A stretch of DNA of 64,000 nucleotides from Sphingobacterium sp. R2 (GTDB lineage Bacteria > Bacteroidota > Bacteroidia > Sphingobacteriales > Sphingobacteriaceae), in contig NZ_CP142884.1 of assembly GCF_040760075.1 (NCBI RefSeq), positions 4,960,001 to 5,024,000 of the forward strand, read 5' to 3'. Below the pieces are notes generated by a model. That model was not told the DNA's origin. It saw nothing but the letters and a program-made list of their open reading frames with translations, and ran no database searches. A program made the position numbers and the translations under genes. Of the stretch, positions 47,552-57,500 are shown piece by piece; the first letter of the stretch is position 1, and every line of letters starts with the position of its first letter.

Positions 47552-49291
47552 CTACCTGATTTTATTGGCTGTGGTACTGTACAGACCAATCAGCGCACCT
47601 GTAAAACCGCCAGCAACGTCTGTCGACAGGATGTCGCCCGATACCGCATTGCCGATATGCTTAAACTGGCCGGGTGCTAGGGCATAGGAAAATTGATAGG
47701 CATCGCCAACCGCCTTGACCTTTAATTGCACAGCCCCTTTCAGATTGATCTTCTCCTTCGCGAGGATTTTGGTGCTACCGTTCTCATTTCTAGCCAGCAC
47801 GATATAGTTTTCCTGGCCTTGTTTTGTCAGTCCTAGCACATAATGGTATTTTTCGCTCTGCAGACAGGTGATGCCTGCGAGATCCGAGGGCGCAGACGGC
47901 ACATAGTTTAGCGATACTGTGCTCTCAAAGTTCTTATGTTGTTGTCTGTAAAAGAGGGCGGATAATGGCTTTTGTTCACTGATATCAACGGCATATGGCT
48001 TTAGGATGGTACCTTTATCGGACTGCTGTACAAATTGTTCGCGGGCTCCACGTAGAGCAACCCAACGGTGGTCGAGCTTCGCTGCAGTCATCGGGTCGGC
48101 GAACGTAAAATTCCCGTTGGGAAAATAACCTGGAGCATTTCCTTTGTTTTCCACACCGGCAGGCATTGGAACACTAGGTTTAAGGGGCTCCATGCCGCCT
48201 TGAAAGATAGGCCATTCACCGGACCAATCTACCGGGAGGATAAATGTTTCACGTCCCGTGTTGACCCGGTTGACTTCATTGGGTCTGACGCCAAGAAAAA
48301 TACCATACCACGATCCATCCGGACCTTCAACCAAGTCAGCGTGTCCAGCCCATTCCACCGGATTGAGCCTAGTTTTATCGAGATGTCGCTGTGAGAGTAT
48401 CGGATTTTTGGGTGCCGGAGTGTAAGGCCCTGCTATCTGTTCGCTCGAAAAGATCACTTCGCTGTGATCGCTACCCGTCCCTCCTTCTGCACACATCAGG
48501 TAATATTTTCCTGCTTTTTTGTAAATATGTGGGCCTTCGATCCAGATGGGATTGTCCGCGGGATGCACGCCGCCATCCACCAATATACGCTCACTCCCTT
48601 TAATGATCTGATCCTTCTGTGTGTCGTATTCCCAGAGTTTGATGACACGATGCCCCTCATAGCGGAGCTTACCTTTATCAGGCGCATCGTTGTGCACCAC
48701 ATAGGCCTTGCCGTCATCATCAAAGAATAGTGCCGGATCAATGCCATCAAAATCCAGCTTGATTGGATCGGACCAGTCTCCAGCTTTGGGGTCTTTGGTT
48801 TTCACGACCATATTTCCGATGCCCGAAGCGATTTGGGTCGTAATCATGTAGAAGGTGTCGTTATGCCGATTGTACACGATATCAGGGGCATATATTCCCT
48901 CGCTAATTCCTGATGTACCCACTTTTAGCTGCGATTCACGGTCGAGGACATGCCCCAGCTGTTTCCAGTTGACCAGATCAACCGAGTGAAAGATCGGAAC
49001 ACCTGGGAACATCGAAAAGGATGAATTGACCAGGTAGTAATCATTGCCTTTACGCGTAATACTCGGATCGGGATAACAACCCTGAAGAATAGGCGAATAA
49101 AACTGCCCCGGCTTTAACGGGTTTTCCTTATAAATTGCGTCTCCACCTTTGTAAACAAAATCCGAAAATACAGGACCAGAAAGACGATCTTTCTGCGGTT
49201 CTCTTTTATACTCTTTTGTACTGAATGCCATTAATGTCGCCAATATAACGACGGACATGCCCAGCATGATTTTCCTTTTCCGCTTTAACAT
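47552..49291 (-). CDS. GH43 family beta-xylosidase/alpha-arabinofuranosidase
   Basis: 579 residues with an N-terminal signal anchor (about 9-25). The five-bladed propeller begins at YSPILQGCYPDPS with the base D75; the pKa-tuning aspartate is D185 in DGIDPALF and the acid E252 in WIEGPHIY, the complete GH43 triad. A C-terminal jelly roll (about 385-579) is typical of the beta-xylosidase subgroups. Xylosidase action in the periplasm is the best guess in this context; arabinofuranosidase is the alternative. It is the first gene of its operon, with a full promoter at 49326-49355. Confidence 0.92.
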   Translation of the reverse strand: MLKRKRKIMLGMSVVILATLMAFSTKEYKREPQKDRLSGPVFSDFVYKGGDAIYKENPLKPGQFYSPILQGCYPDPSITRKGNDYYLVNSSFSMFPGVPIFHSVDLVNWKQLGHVLDRESQLKVGTSGISEGIYAPDIVYNRHNDTFYMITTQIASGIGNMVVKTKDPKAGDWSDPIKLDFDGIDPALFFDDDGKAYVVHNDAPDKGKLRYEGHRVIKLWEYDTQKDQIIKGSERILVDGGVHPADNPIWIEGPHIYKKAGKYYLMCAEGGTGSDHSEVIFSSEQIAGPYTPAPKNPILSQRHLDKTRLNPVEWAGHADLVEGPDGSWYGIFLGVRPNEVNRVNTGRETFILPVDWSGEWPIFQGGMEPLKPSVPMPAGVENKGNAPGYFPNGNFTFADPMTAAKLDHRWVALRGAREQFVQQSDKGTILKPYAVDISEQKPLSALFYRQQHKNFESTVSLNYVPSAPSDLAGITCLQSEKYHYVLGLTKQGQENYIVLARNENGSTKILAKEKINLKGAVQLKVKAVGDAYQFSYALAPGQFKHIGNAVSGDILSTDVAGGFTGALIGLYSTTANKIR

Positions 49292-49325
49292 GATTGGTTT
49301 ATTTATAATTTGGTTTATCTGAATA

Positions 49326-49355
49326 CAAACATACTTTTAAGTGTATTTACAACAA
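49326..49355 (-). promoter_or_regulatory. Promoter of the GH43-SusC-SusD-esterase operon
   Basis: On the minus strand TTG (49353-49355), 19 bases, then TATGTTTG (49326-49333), an exact fit to the Bacteroidetes primary-sigma consensus. The -7 box ends 34 bases before the GH43 start codon. An inverted repeat that may be the activator site lies just upstream (49365-49390). Confidence 0.65.
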
Positions 49356-49364
49356 TTAAAATAT

Positions 49365-49390
49365 GTAACAAAAGCATTTCAATTTGTTAC
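49365..49390. promoter_or_regulatory. Inverted repeat, candidate HTCS operator
   Basis: GTAACAAA (49365-49372), 10 bases, TTTGTTAC (49383-49390), perfect. It lies 9 bases upstream of the -33 box of the GH43 promoter. Its right half, ATTTCAATTTGTTAC (49376-49390), occurs again at 54450-54464 between GH115 and the regulator gene. Confidence 0.5.
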
Positions 49391-49474
49391 GTTCTTCCGC
49401 TCGCCAACGGCCAATACTGTTTTTTTGGCGGTTTTTACTTCGATGAATAACGCTAATAATTTTATCCAAAGGAG

Positions 49475-51523
49475 CTAATTATGGTGTTTAAGATTTAGTT
49501 TAATTTTTTTCAATTCGTCCAGCCTATGCACCGGTTGCTCCAGGGTAGGTGGAATGGGCATTTTGGAGTAAGTCTGAAAATACAACAGGCAGGCATCGCG
49601 CCACCATACGGCATCCTTTGCCTGAATTTTTAATTTTGCCTGCACGTCCTCAAAGCGTTCCGCATCCACCTTTTGTTCAAGACCATCCCATATACGCTGA
49701 ACATACCGTACCTGATCCACACCTGCCTGATAGGCATAGCACAGGTTGTCCCATAAGGAGCGACCATTTTTCATGCTGTAGCTCCAGGGTACATGGTGAA
49801 ACCAGAGCAAATATTTATCAGGGCAGCTGCCCAGCTCTGCAAACTGCTCCTTGAGGGGGCTATGGTACTGTGTAACGGCATTGCTGCCCGAAGCAGTCCG
49901 GTCAAATCCGATCCCGAGCGAATCTGCATTATGGTAATACCAAGGCATCCAATCGGGTCTTCCACCGGGAATATCGCCCCAGGGTTCGGGACCATAGTGG
50001 TGTTCGAAAGCGAATATATGGTGCAGACCCAGCGGCATCATGTAGTTGACTGCCGCCTCACGCGATTCCAGCATCACCTTCAACAGCGGAGCAACGAGGG
50101 TCGAATCTGGCGAAAAGGTTGAAGCGAGCCACTCCCGCGCCACGCTGTCGCTGGATAAGCCGCTGTTCCAAGCTAACCTTCCGAAGGCGTACCAGTTGGC
50201 TTGGGCAAAGTGGTGACCACACCAATTGCTGTCCTCGCCGATGTTGGCAACACCTGCAATCGCCGATAGCTGTGGATTCGGCCCTTTTTGCGTTAGCCCG
50301 GCCACCGTACTCGCTTCCTTTCGTGTATAGGTTTCGGCATCGAGCGTCTCCTTAAACAGCGGAGCGAGGTATACCAGATGATTAGAAAACCCGAGGTACT
50401 CCTGAGTGATCTGAAATTCGACCATCTGGCTCGTGTTTGGCATCGCTCCAAACAATGGATTAAACGGTTCACGCGGCTGGAAATCGATTGGCCCATTTTT
50501 GATTTGTAGGATCACATTGTCGTCAAACTTGCCGTCTAGCGGCACAAACTCCTGATAAGCCTGTTTGGCGCGATCTTCGGCCGAGGGATTATACACAAAA
50601 GCACGCCACAGGACCAACCCCTGGTGGGGTCTCAGCGCAGCGGCCAGCATATTAGCGCCGTCGGCATGCGTCCGTCCATAATCTTGTGGTCCAGGTTGCC
50701 CCTCTGAATTGGCCTTCACTAAAAAGCCACCAAAATCAGGTATGATCTTATAAATTGCATCTGCCTTGTCCTTCCACCAACGTGCCACATTGGGATCTAG
50801 CGGATCCGAATCCTGAAGATTGCCCAGAATCGCCGGTGACGAAAAATTAATGGATAGAAACACGCGGATACCGTAAGGACGGAAGCTATCCGCTAACACC
50901 TTTACCTTCTCTATATAGTCTTCGCGCAGGATCAGTGGTGACGCATTTACGTTATTGAGCACAACCGCATTGATACCAATGGACGCATTTGCACGGGCAT
51001 ATTCAACGTAGCGAGGCGACTTTATTGCAGGTAATTCGTCCCACTTCCAAAGCGAGTAGCCAGCATAGCCCCGCTCAACTGTACCGTCCAGATTGTCCCA
51101 ATGGTTGAGCATGCGTAAACGGTAACTCGGCGTTTCAACGATATCTAGCTGCGTAAGCTCATTCCCGATCTGCTGTAACCGCAGCAAGTGATAAGCTCCG
51201 TAAAGCAGGCCGGTACTGTTGCCTGCACGAATAATCGTCTTACCCGCTTCCGACCGGATACGATATCCGTCAGGCTGGTATTTTGGCCATTTTTTATCCA
51301 GCACCAGCGTTACATCACCTTTGCGCCAGTACTGCTGTAACTCGTGGACCGCAGTATTGGCCACAGGATCACGGAGTGAGCAGTGAATTTTGCGCAGTGC
51401 AGCTTCCTTATCTTCGACCTTGCTGTAGCGCAACCAAAGTCGGCTACCGTCTTCTGCCTGACCTGCCATATAGCACAACACGGCTAACAATAGGCAGACA
51501 CCATATCGGATCACATGTCCCAT
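49475..51523 (-). CDS. GH67 alpha-glucuronidase
   Basis: 682 residues with a signal peptide (about 1-22). An N-terminal domain with GNSTGLLYGAYHLLRL precedes the TIM barrel. The catalytic candidates are E274 (NSEGQPGP), D347 (GPIDFQ) and E375 (QEYLGF); their spacing, 73 and 28, is the same as in the Cellvibrio GH67 enzyme (Glu292, Asp365, Glu393), which supports full activity. GH67 removes 4-O-methyl-glucuronic acid from the non-reducing-end xylose of short oligosaccharides. It is encoded after GH115 in one transcript and its ATG overlaps the stop of a 52-codon ORF (TGATG). Confidence 0.96.
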   Translation of the reverse strand: MGHVIRYGVCLLLAVLCYMAGQAEDGSRLWLRYSKVEDKEAALRKIHCSLRDPVANTAVHELQQYWRKGDVTLVLDKKWPKYQPDGYRIRSEAGKTIIRAGNSTGLLYGAYHLLRLQQIGNELTQLDIVETPSYRLRMLNHWDNLDGTVERGYAGYSLWKWDELPAIKSPRYVEYARANASIGINAVVLNNVNASPLILREDYIEKVKVLADSFRPYGIRVFLSINFSSPAILGNLQDSDPLDPNVARWWKDKADAIYKIIPDFGGFLVKANSEGQPGPQDYGRTHADGANMLAAALRPHQGLVLWRAFVYNPSAEDRAKQAYQEFVPLDGKFDDNVILQIKNGPIDFQPREPFNPLFGAMPNTSQMVEFQITQEYLGFSNHLVYLAPLFKETLDAETYTRKEASTVAGLTQKGPNPQLSAIAGVANIGEDSNWCGHHFAQANWYAFGRLAWNSGLSSDSVAREWLASTFSPDSTLVAPLLKVMLESREAAVNYMMPLGLHHIFAFEHHYGPEPWGDIPGGRPDWMPWYYHNADSLGIGFDRTASGSNAVTQYHSPLKEQFAELGSCPDKYLLWFHHVPWSYSMKNGRSLWDNLCYAYQAGVDQVRYVQRIWDGLEQKVDAERFEDVQAKLKIQAKDAVWWRDACLLYFQTYSKMPIPPTLEQPVHRLDELKKIKLNLKHHN

Positions 51524-51681
51524 CAGCTTCCCTCCACCGCTAGCATACCGACTGTATCAGGGTATGCAATTTCAATTATTCGTACGTTACGTCCACCTTT
51601 TGATCCGCACAGATTAAGGCTGAAGTTAGGAAGTAAGTAATGTGTGTTGTTTTCCATGATTACAATTATTTTTTTATTCAT
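51523..51681 (-). CDS. 52-codon ORF coupled to the GH67 gene, hypothetical
   Basis: ATG at 51681 and TGA at 51525-51523, which overlaps the GH67 start as TGATG. The product begins MNKKIIVIMENNTHYLL and ends GMLAVEGS; a second ATG is at codon 9. It was not recognised and has no signal peptide or membrane helix. It fills the whole 160-base gap between GH115 and GH67. It may be a real small protein, a coupling leader that carries ribosomes onto GH67, or chance; the exact overlap argues against chance. Confidence 0.4.
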   Translation of the reverse strand: MNKKIIVIMENNTHYLLPNFSLNLCGSKGGRNVRIIEIAYPDTVGMLAVEGS

Positions 51682-51683
51682 AT

Positions 51684-54239
51684 TTATTTACTGTACGTGT
51701 CTATCGACTGTGCTGTTGCGCTCTGCCGCGGACCGAGATAAGAGGGTTTCAGCCCCCCAAAATCGATGAGTATGCGCTGCAACACGATTCCCTGATCCAA
51801 GAATCGGATTCGAAGGGTATGTTGTCCTGGCAGCAAGCTGTGTACTGACACACTTTCGATAATACGGCGTGCCTGCCATTGTCCCAGTTCGCCCTTATAA
51901 TGTCCATTAAAATTGACCAGCTTTTCGGGACCGCCGTCAATGGATATCGCATAGCGCAGCCCACGGTTTCCATTGAAGTTGAGCGTGGGCGACAACAGTA
52001 CTATGATCTTTGCTTCTCGCTTCTCTTTCACGCGGATCTTGTATTCTAGGGCGGTGTTATTTCCGAGGCTAGCTGTAACGGGTTGTGTTGTCATGGCCGA
52101 CACGGTCTTTCCCAAGTCTGGAATCTCAACCCATTGTACCCCCGGTGCGCTGCTTGCTGCAGCATAGCTAGCGGCCTCCATGGCGATATAGCCGCCGGTC
52201 TCCAGAAATACCTTTGGCGAACCCTGAACGGCAGTATCCGGCAGGTAGTGAACCACAGGCATGATAGCCTTAGGCGGTTCATTCCAGCTGCTGTAGCCGA
52301 TGCGCACCTGATCCATCATGTGAATCCATTTCCCTTTGGCAATGGAATGGTTGTAATGGTGGGTAAAAAGTGAATCGCGCAGAAAGCAAGCCTTTACCTT
52401 ATCGGCCCAGTCATTTGCCCTGCGATCGTTCCTTCCGTAATAGTAGTCGTTCATCGCTTTAGCATGGTACATTTCATACAAGTTCGCGCAGGCGTTGATT
52501 GGAAAAGCCACCAGCTGATCGAAGGCATCCTTTAGGGAATCTGGCAGCAAATAATGGAGTCGCGAGGCCTCCATGGCCAACCTGTTGTAATCGTTGACAA
52601 CACTGTCAAATTCTTTATAATGCGTGAGACTAAAGGTACGCTCGTTCAGCAGTTCGGGGGTAACCCGATGGTTATATTTGGTATAGCGGTTGATCATGCT
52701 GGCCGCTTCTGTGGCATACGCTTCGCCAAACTGCTGCCGACACCATTCGCGGGTGTAATCCATCAGGTTGCTGGCGTTAAACCGGTCTGGATCCCAGGCC
52801 ATATCGAGAAAAAATGAAATGGGGAATTCCATGGGCTTGAGGTCGCCGACATTAGCGATCCATATTCTATCTACGCCATGTCTATAGGTGAGGTTCATCT
52901 GCTCCCATATCCGCTGTATCTGGGACACATTGATCCATTTCGCATTGCGTGGGGCACCCACATAGTCAAAATGGTAATACATGCCATAACCGCCCTTTCG
53001 TGGCGAGGCATTCGGTTCCGGCAGCTTGCGTACATTGCCCCAATTGTCATCACAAAGCAGTAGTGTTACATCGTCCGGCACCCGCATGCCTTTATCATAA
53101 TAATCCTGTACTTCTTTGTATAAAGCCCATAGCTGTGGTGTCTCGGCTGCCGTCCGTCCTGTGGCTTCCGCAATCAAGCGTCGCTGATCGCGGACGATCT
53201 GCTCCAGCAGACTGACATTTTGCTTTTCGCTCATGGGTTCATCCCCATCACCGCGCATGGCAATGGTCAGGATAGACTCCCAGTCTCGTGCACGTTCTAT
53301 ACCGCTACGCCAAAACTTCTGCAACCCGGCTTTATTTTTAGCATAATCCCAGGCTCCGCCATTGCCGTAGCGTTTCCATTCCGCCTGCGCCCTAGCCATC
53401 GGCTCATGGTGCGAGGTCCCCATGATAATACCCATTTCATCCGCCAGTGGTCCATTTTTTGGATCATCATCATAAAAAGCACTTCCCCACATTGCAGGCC
53501 AGAGGTAATTGGCTTTCAGGCGTAATAGCAGTTCGAATACCTTTTCATAAAAATCTGCATTAAATCCACCGAACGTCGCCTTGGACCAACCACTTAATGC
53601 TGGTGCTTCATCATTCAGAAAAATACCTCGATAGCTGACCTTTGGTTCCCCCTGTGTGTAGAGACCTGGCTTGGCGTACAATGCGGTTGCTTTGCGGATT
53701 GGCACATCTGCCCAGTAATACCAGGGCGAAACACCAATCTGTGCAGACAGCTCATAAATGCCGTAGATCGTACCCCGTTTGTCGCTGCCGGCGATAACCA
53801 GCGCTGAATCAATTCCCCACAACGGCTCATTGACCACCGTCATCACAAACTTTTCCCGCTTTCCGGCAAGCGTACTGCTGTCCAAAAGACCTTTATGTAC
53901 GAGACTGTCAATCAGGCTCGAGTTGCCATAGGTACCGATAATGATCTTAGAGCGCCCGTTGTTTTGCTGGTCGGGACCATGACCCGTAACCTGTATAAAA
54001 TCCTTTTTTAGATTTTCGTAAGCCCGCAATACGCCCTTGTGATCTTGCGGGTCGACAAGCATAGACAAAGGCACCCCATTATTGACTAAGGCCAGGAAAC
54101 CGGGACCTGCTTCGTGAACTATAAAATTGCGGGCCGCCGTATCTCTGTAACTCGGCAACACAGCATGGGCATTGCTGCCACAGCAGTAGATCAGCACAAC
54201 GACCAAAAATGCTCGCCAAAAGCGATGGTGAGTAAACAT
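51684..54239 (-). CDS. GH115 xylan alpha-1,2-glucuronidase
   Basis: 851 residues from the second ATG (54239); the first, at 54251, adds MEII before the signal peptide. The second is preferred because the recurrent leader motif ACCAA..TTATAA then sits at the same distance as in the GH43 and GH147-like genes. Family marks: GTYGNSSLID, GIYELSAQIGVSPWYYWADVP, YRGIFLNDEAPALSGW, LWPAMWGSAFYDDDP, IIMGTSHHEPMARAQ and LLLCDDNWGNVRKLP. The C-terminal beta domain follows. GH115 removes (methyl)glucuronic acid from internal xyloses, complementing GH67. Confidence 0.95.
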   Translation of the reverse strand: MFTHHRFWRAFLVVVLIYCCGSNAHAVLPSYRDTAARNFIVHEAGPGFLALVNNGVPLSMLVDPQDHKGVLRAYENLKKDFIQVTGHGPDQQNNGRSKIIIGTYGNSSLIDSLVHKGLLDSSTLAGKREKFVMTVVNEPLWGIDSALVIAGSDKRGTIYGIYELSAQIGVSPWYYWADVPIRKATALYAKPGLYTQGEPKVSYRGIFLNDEAPALSGWSKATFGGFNADFYEKVFELLLRLKANYLWPAMWGSAFYDDDPKNGPLADEMGIIMGTSHHEPMARAQAEWKRYGNGGAWDYAKNKAGLQKFWRSGIERARDWESILTIAMRGDGDEPMSEKQNVSLLEQIVRDQRRLIAEATGRTAAETPQLWALYKEVQDYYDKGMRVPDDVTLLLCDDNWGNVRKLPEPNASPRKGGYGMYYHFDYVGAPRNAKWINVSQIQRIWEQMNLTYRHGVDRIWIANVGDLKPMEFPISFFLDMAWDPDRFNASNLMDYTREWCRQQFGEAYATEAASMINRYTKYNHRVTPELLNERTFSLTHYKEFDSVVNDYNRLAMEASRLHYLLPDSLKDAFDQLVAFPINACANLYEMYHAKAMNDYYYGRNDRRANDWADKVKACFLRDSLFTHHYNHSIAKGKWIHMMDQVRIGYSSWNEPPKAIMPVVHYLPDTAVQGSPKVFLETGGYIAMEAASYAAASSAPGVQWVEIPDLGKTVSAMTTQPVTASLGNNTALEYKIRVKEKREAKIIVLLSPTLNFNGNRGLRYAISIDGGPEKLVNFNGHYKGELGQWQARRIIESVSVHSLLPGQHTLRIRFLDQGIVLQRILIDFGGLKPSYLGPRQSATAQSIDTYSK

Positions 54240-54251
54240 GATGATTTCCAT

Positions 54252-54564
54252 TATAATTGGTTTTTTCCCTTCCTGAATTCAGCACTTGCAGCACCTCCAT
54301 TACCCATGCTATACTCGCACCGTGAGGAATGTTGCATGATGATCATTTTCAGCAACCTAAAAGTAGTACTCTTGATAAAACGGCGCATTTGTACCTGTTA
54401 CATTCCCTTTGGTCATTGTTGCAACGCCTTGCATTGACGTTTCATATTTATTTCAATTTGTTACATCTTCATGTAAAACAGGGTTTATTAACCCATAAGC
54501 TTTTTTTTTCTTTTCAGGGTTGCGCAATAATATGTATCTTCAAAAGCATAAACCAATTATACCA
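54252..54564. promoter_or_regulatory. Divergent control region of GH115 and the HTCS gene
   Basis: About 310 bases without a supported gene. It contains ATTTCAATTTGTTAC (54450-54464), the motif shared with the GH43 promoter, two direct copies of TGTTACAT (54396-54403 and 54459-54466), and the small hairpin GGGTT-TATT-AACCC (54481-54494) followed after six bases by a run of T, which could act as an attenuator ahead of the regulator gene. No full TTG-N19-TAnnTTTG promoter is visible on either strand. Confidence 0.45.
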
Positions 54565-57500
54565 ATGCGGAGGGATCTTTTTTCGATAATCTTATTACTA
54601 TTTGCTTTTATAGGGTATGCCCATGGACAGGCCACGCGCATCTATGACAATAGGGATTATGGTTTTGGCGAACTTTCATCCAATCTGACCACCAGTATCA
54701 GTCAGGACAAACACGGCTATATCTGGACAGGTACCGAGTATGGGCTCAACAAGTTTGACGGTACCCGTTTTGTACAATATCTACACGATGTGCAGGACAG
54801 CACGTCCATATCGAGTAATAATATCATCATCCTTTATCTTGATCGCGACAAAAGACTCTGGGTGGGCTGCAATAATGGACTGCAGTATTACGATGAAAAT
54901 AGTGACCAATTTGTTCGAATCCATTTTCCCGATCAGATTGCACCGCACATTACAGATATCATCCATAAAAAAAATGGTCACATTTGGGTAGCGACATCAG
55001 GCTGGGGTATCTTCGACATTCAAGTTAGCCGTAGAGAGGCGCTATCGCTACCGCGACTCAATACGCTGGTTGGCGGCATGTTTGCCCGCAGTCTCTTTGA
55101 AGACCGGATGAACAGGGTTTGGGTAGCTATAGACCGTGTAGGCGTCTCGCAGGTTTCTGCCGACCAGAAGCGGGCAAGGCAAATCGTTTCGGATCTACTT
55201 CCGATGCCGAAGGGCGGCAATTATGACATCGTGCAGCAACATGACGGCAAGCTCCTATTTGCGTCGCCCTCAAAGATTAGCCGCTATGATCCGCAAAACA
55301 ATACATTTGAAGCGGTTGAATACAAGTCGAAACTGCAGTCTACCGTAACGGAGATCCAACTATCAAAAGGCCGGAAAAACCATCTGCTGATCAGTACCGA
55401 GGGCGATGGGCTATGGTATCTGGATCTGGAAAAAAAGCCACTGATTGCTGCACAAGCTGAGCTTCCTAATTTGGATAATGACTACCGACATGCACGGATA
55501 CGTGCGCTGCTGCAGGACCGAGAAAATAATCTTTGGCTTGGCTGGTTTCAACGGGGCCTGATTTTTATCCCCGTGCAAAGCAAACAGTTTGAATTTTGGC
55601 GTATCTCAGGCCGGGAAAAAACAGATCAAAACATCATCAGTGCCATTACACGTGATCGCCAAGGTAACATTTGGTATGCCGTGGAGCGAGAAGGCGTTTT
55701 TAAAACTGACCGTCAAGGCATTTCACATCAACAAATAAATACCATAGCGGATATCAATAAACTGGAAGTGGCTTCGGACGGTACGATCTGGTTCAGTTCT
55801 TATGATAAAGGCCTTGGACAAATTGATCCTGTAGCAGGACAATCCACCCTCAGGGATATCTGCCCATCCAGACAGGTCAAATCTTTCGCCTTAGGCAAAA
55901 ACAATAAGATTTATATTGCTACATTCGGATCGGGCTTTGTGGAATACGACCTCGATACAAAAATTGCTCAAAGTTATAGTATGAATACCAGCAGTTCGAC
56001 AAAGGGCGCCTTAGCCAATGATTGGATTGCTACCGTCTTATGCGCTGATGATGGTCTTATCTGGCTTGGGCATCATAAGGGCGTGAGCTGTTTTGATCCT
56101 ACCACAAAGAGCTTCTCTCAACAGTATACAGCCCATCGATTATCCGAACAGATCACCATCTCTCTATTGGACGATCATTTAGGTCACATCTGGGCAGGCA
56201 CTTACAACGGCCTATATCAAATCAATAAGAAATCAGGATCGGTCAGCATTTACACGACTAATAACGGACTATCCAGCAATGTGATCACTGGCTTAGGCAG
56301 TGACAAGAAAGGAAATATTTGGTGTAGCACATTCAAGGGTATCAACTGTCTGAATGCCGGTTCAGGTAAAATTGTCAATTACTATACCGGAGACGGCTTG
56401 GTCGATCGGTCCTACAACCGCAGCGTGCATTTTCAGGATACGCAAGGAAAAATATACTACGGCGGACGGCAGGGGATTACTTCATTTTTTCCAGAAAAGA
56501 TACAGCTGCAGACCTATCCACATCCTGTCCTCATTACCAATCTGTATGTCAAGAACCAGCCCATTAAGCCGGGCATGGCCCCCAGTGGAAGCGTAATCTA
56601 TAAAGATGACCTGATGGCTGCAAATCAATTTTTCTTCCATAGCAACGACGACAGTTTCACTTTTGAACTATCCACGATGGATTTTAACAGTCCAGAAAAT
56701 GTACATTACGAATACCGTATCAAAGGCATCAACAAAAGCTGGAATGCTACGCTTCCGGGAGTAAACCTGATCACATACAACAACCTTTCTTCGGGGGAGC
56801 ATGAATTGGAAATACGCGCCTGTAAATTTGGCATCTACTCGCCAAGCCTTATGGTGACGCTGCATATCCAACCGCCCTGGTATTTAAGTGGACTAGCTTA
56901 CTTCGTTTATATCCTACTTGCGACCGGTATTATATTCCTAATCAGTAAATATCTGCATGAGCGGCGGCTCGAACGTCTGCATGCTTTCCGGTTACAGCTT
57001 TTTACTGATGTATCACATGAGATCCGATCGCCGCTGACGTTAGTCATGAGTCCGATTGATAAGCTCATGAAAAATGCAGCAGATCCACAAACCCGAGCTA
57101 CGCTGCAGAACATGAATCTCAATGCACAGCGCATCCTGAGTCTAGTCAATCAGTTGCTTGATATCCGAAAGCTGGAAAGCGGGCACATGAATCTCAAATT
57201 TTGCCAAATCAATGCTGTAGATTATGTCAAGCAGATCATCAGCATTTTTAAGGATCAGGCGCTCAGCCATCAGATCCAGCTATCCGTACACAACGAGGCC
57301 GATGATATTCCAATTTGGATCGAAGTCAACAGCTTTGAAAAAATACTGCATAATGTGATCTCCAACGCGTTTAAATTTACTCCGCGTGGTGGTCAAATTG
57401 CGGTTTCCCTAACCGTTCAACAACGGGAAAAGGGAAGTGAAATCTTAGAACTTGTTGTCAGTGATACGGGTAGCGGCATCGCCACAAGCGATCTTCGCGA

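Noticed and set aside
49402..49430. CGCCAA/TTGGCG pair downstream of GH67 as terminator
   Set aside because: No T-run on the minus strand after the stem and a long loop.
54481..54494. GGGTT-TATT-AACCC as a true terminator
   Set aside because: Five-bp stem with a six-base gap before the T-run is too weak for a confident call; mentioned as a possible attenuator only.
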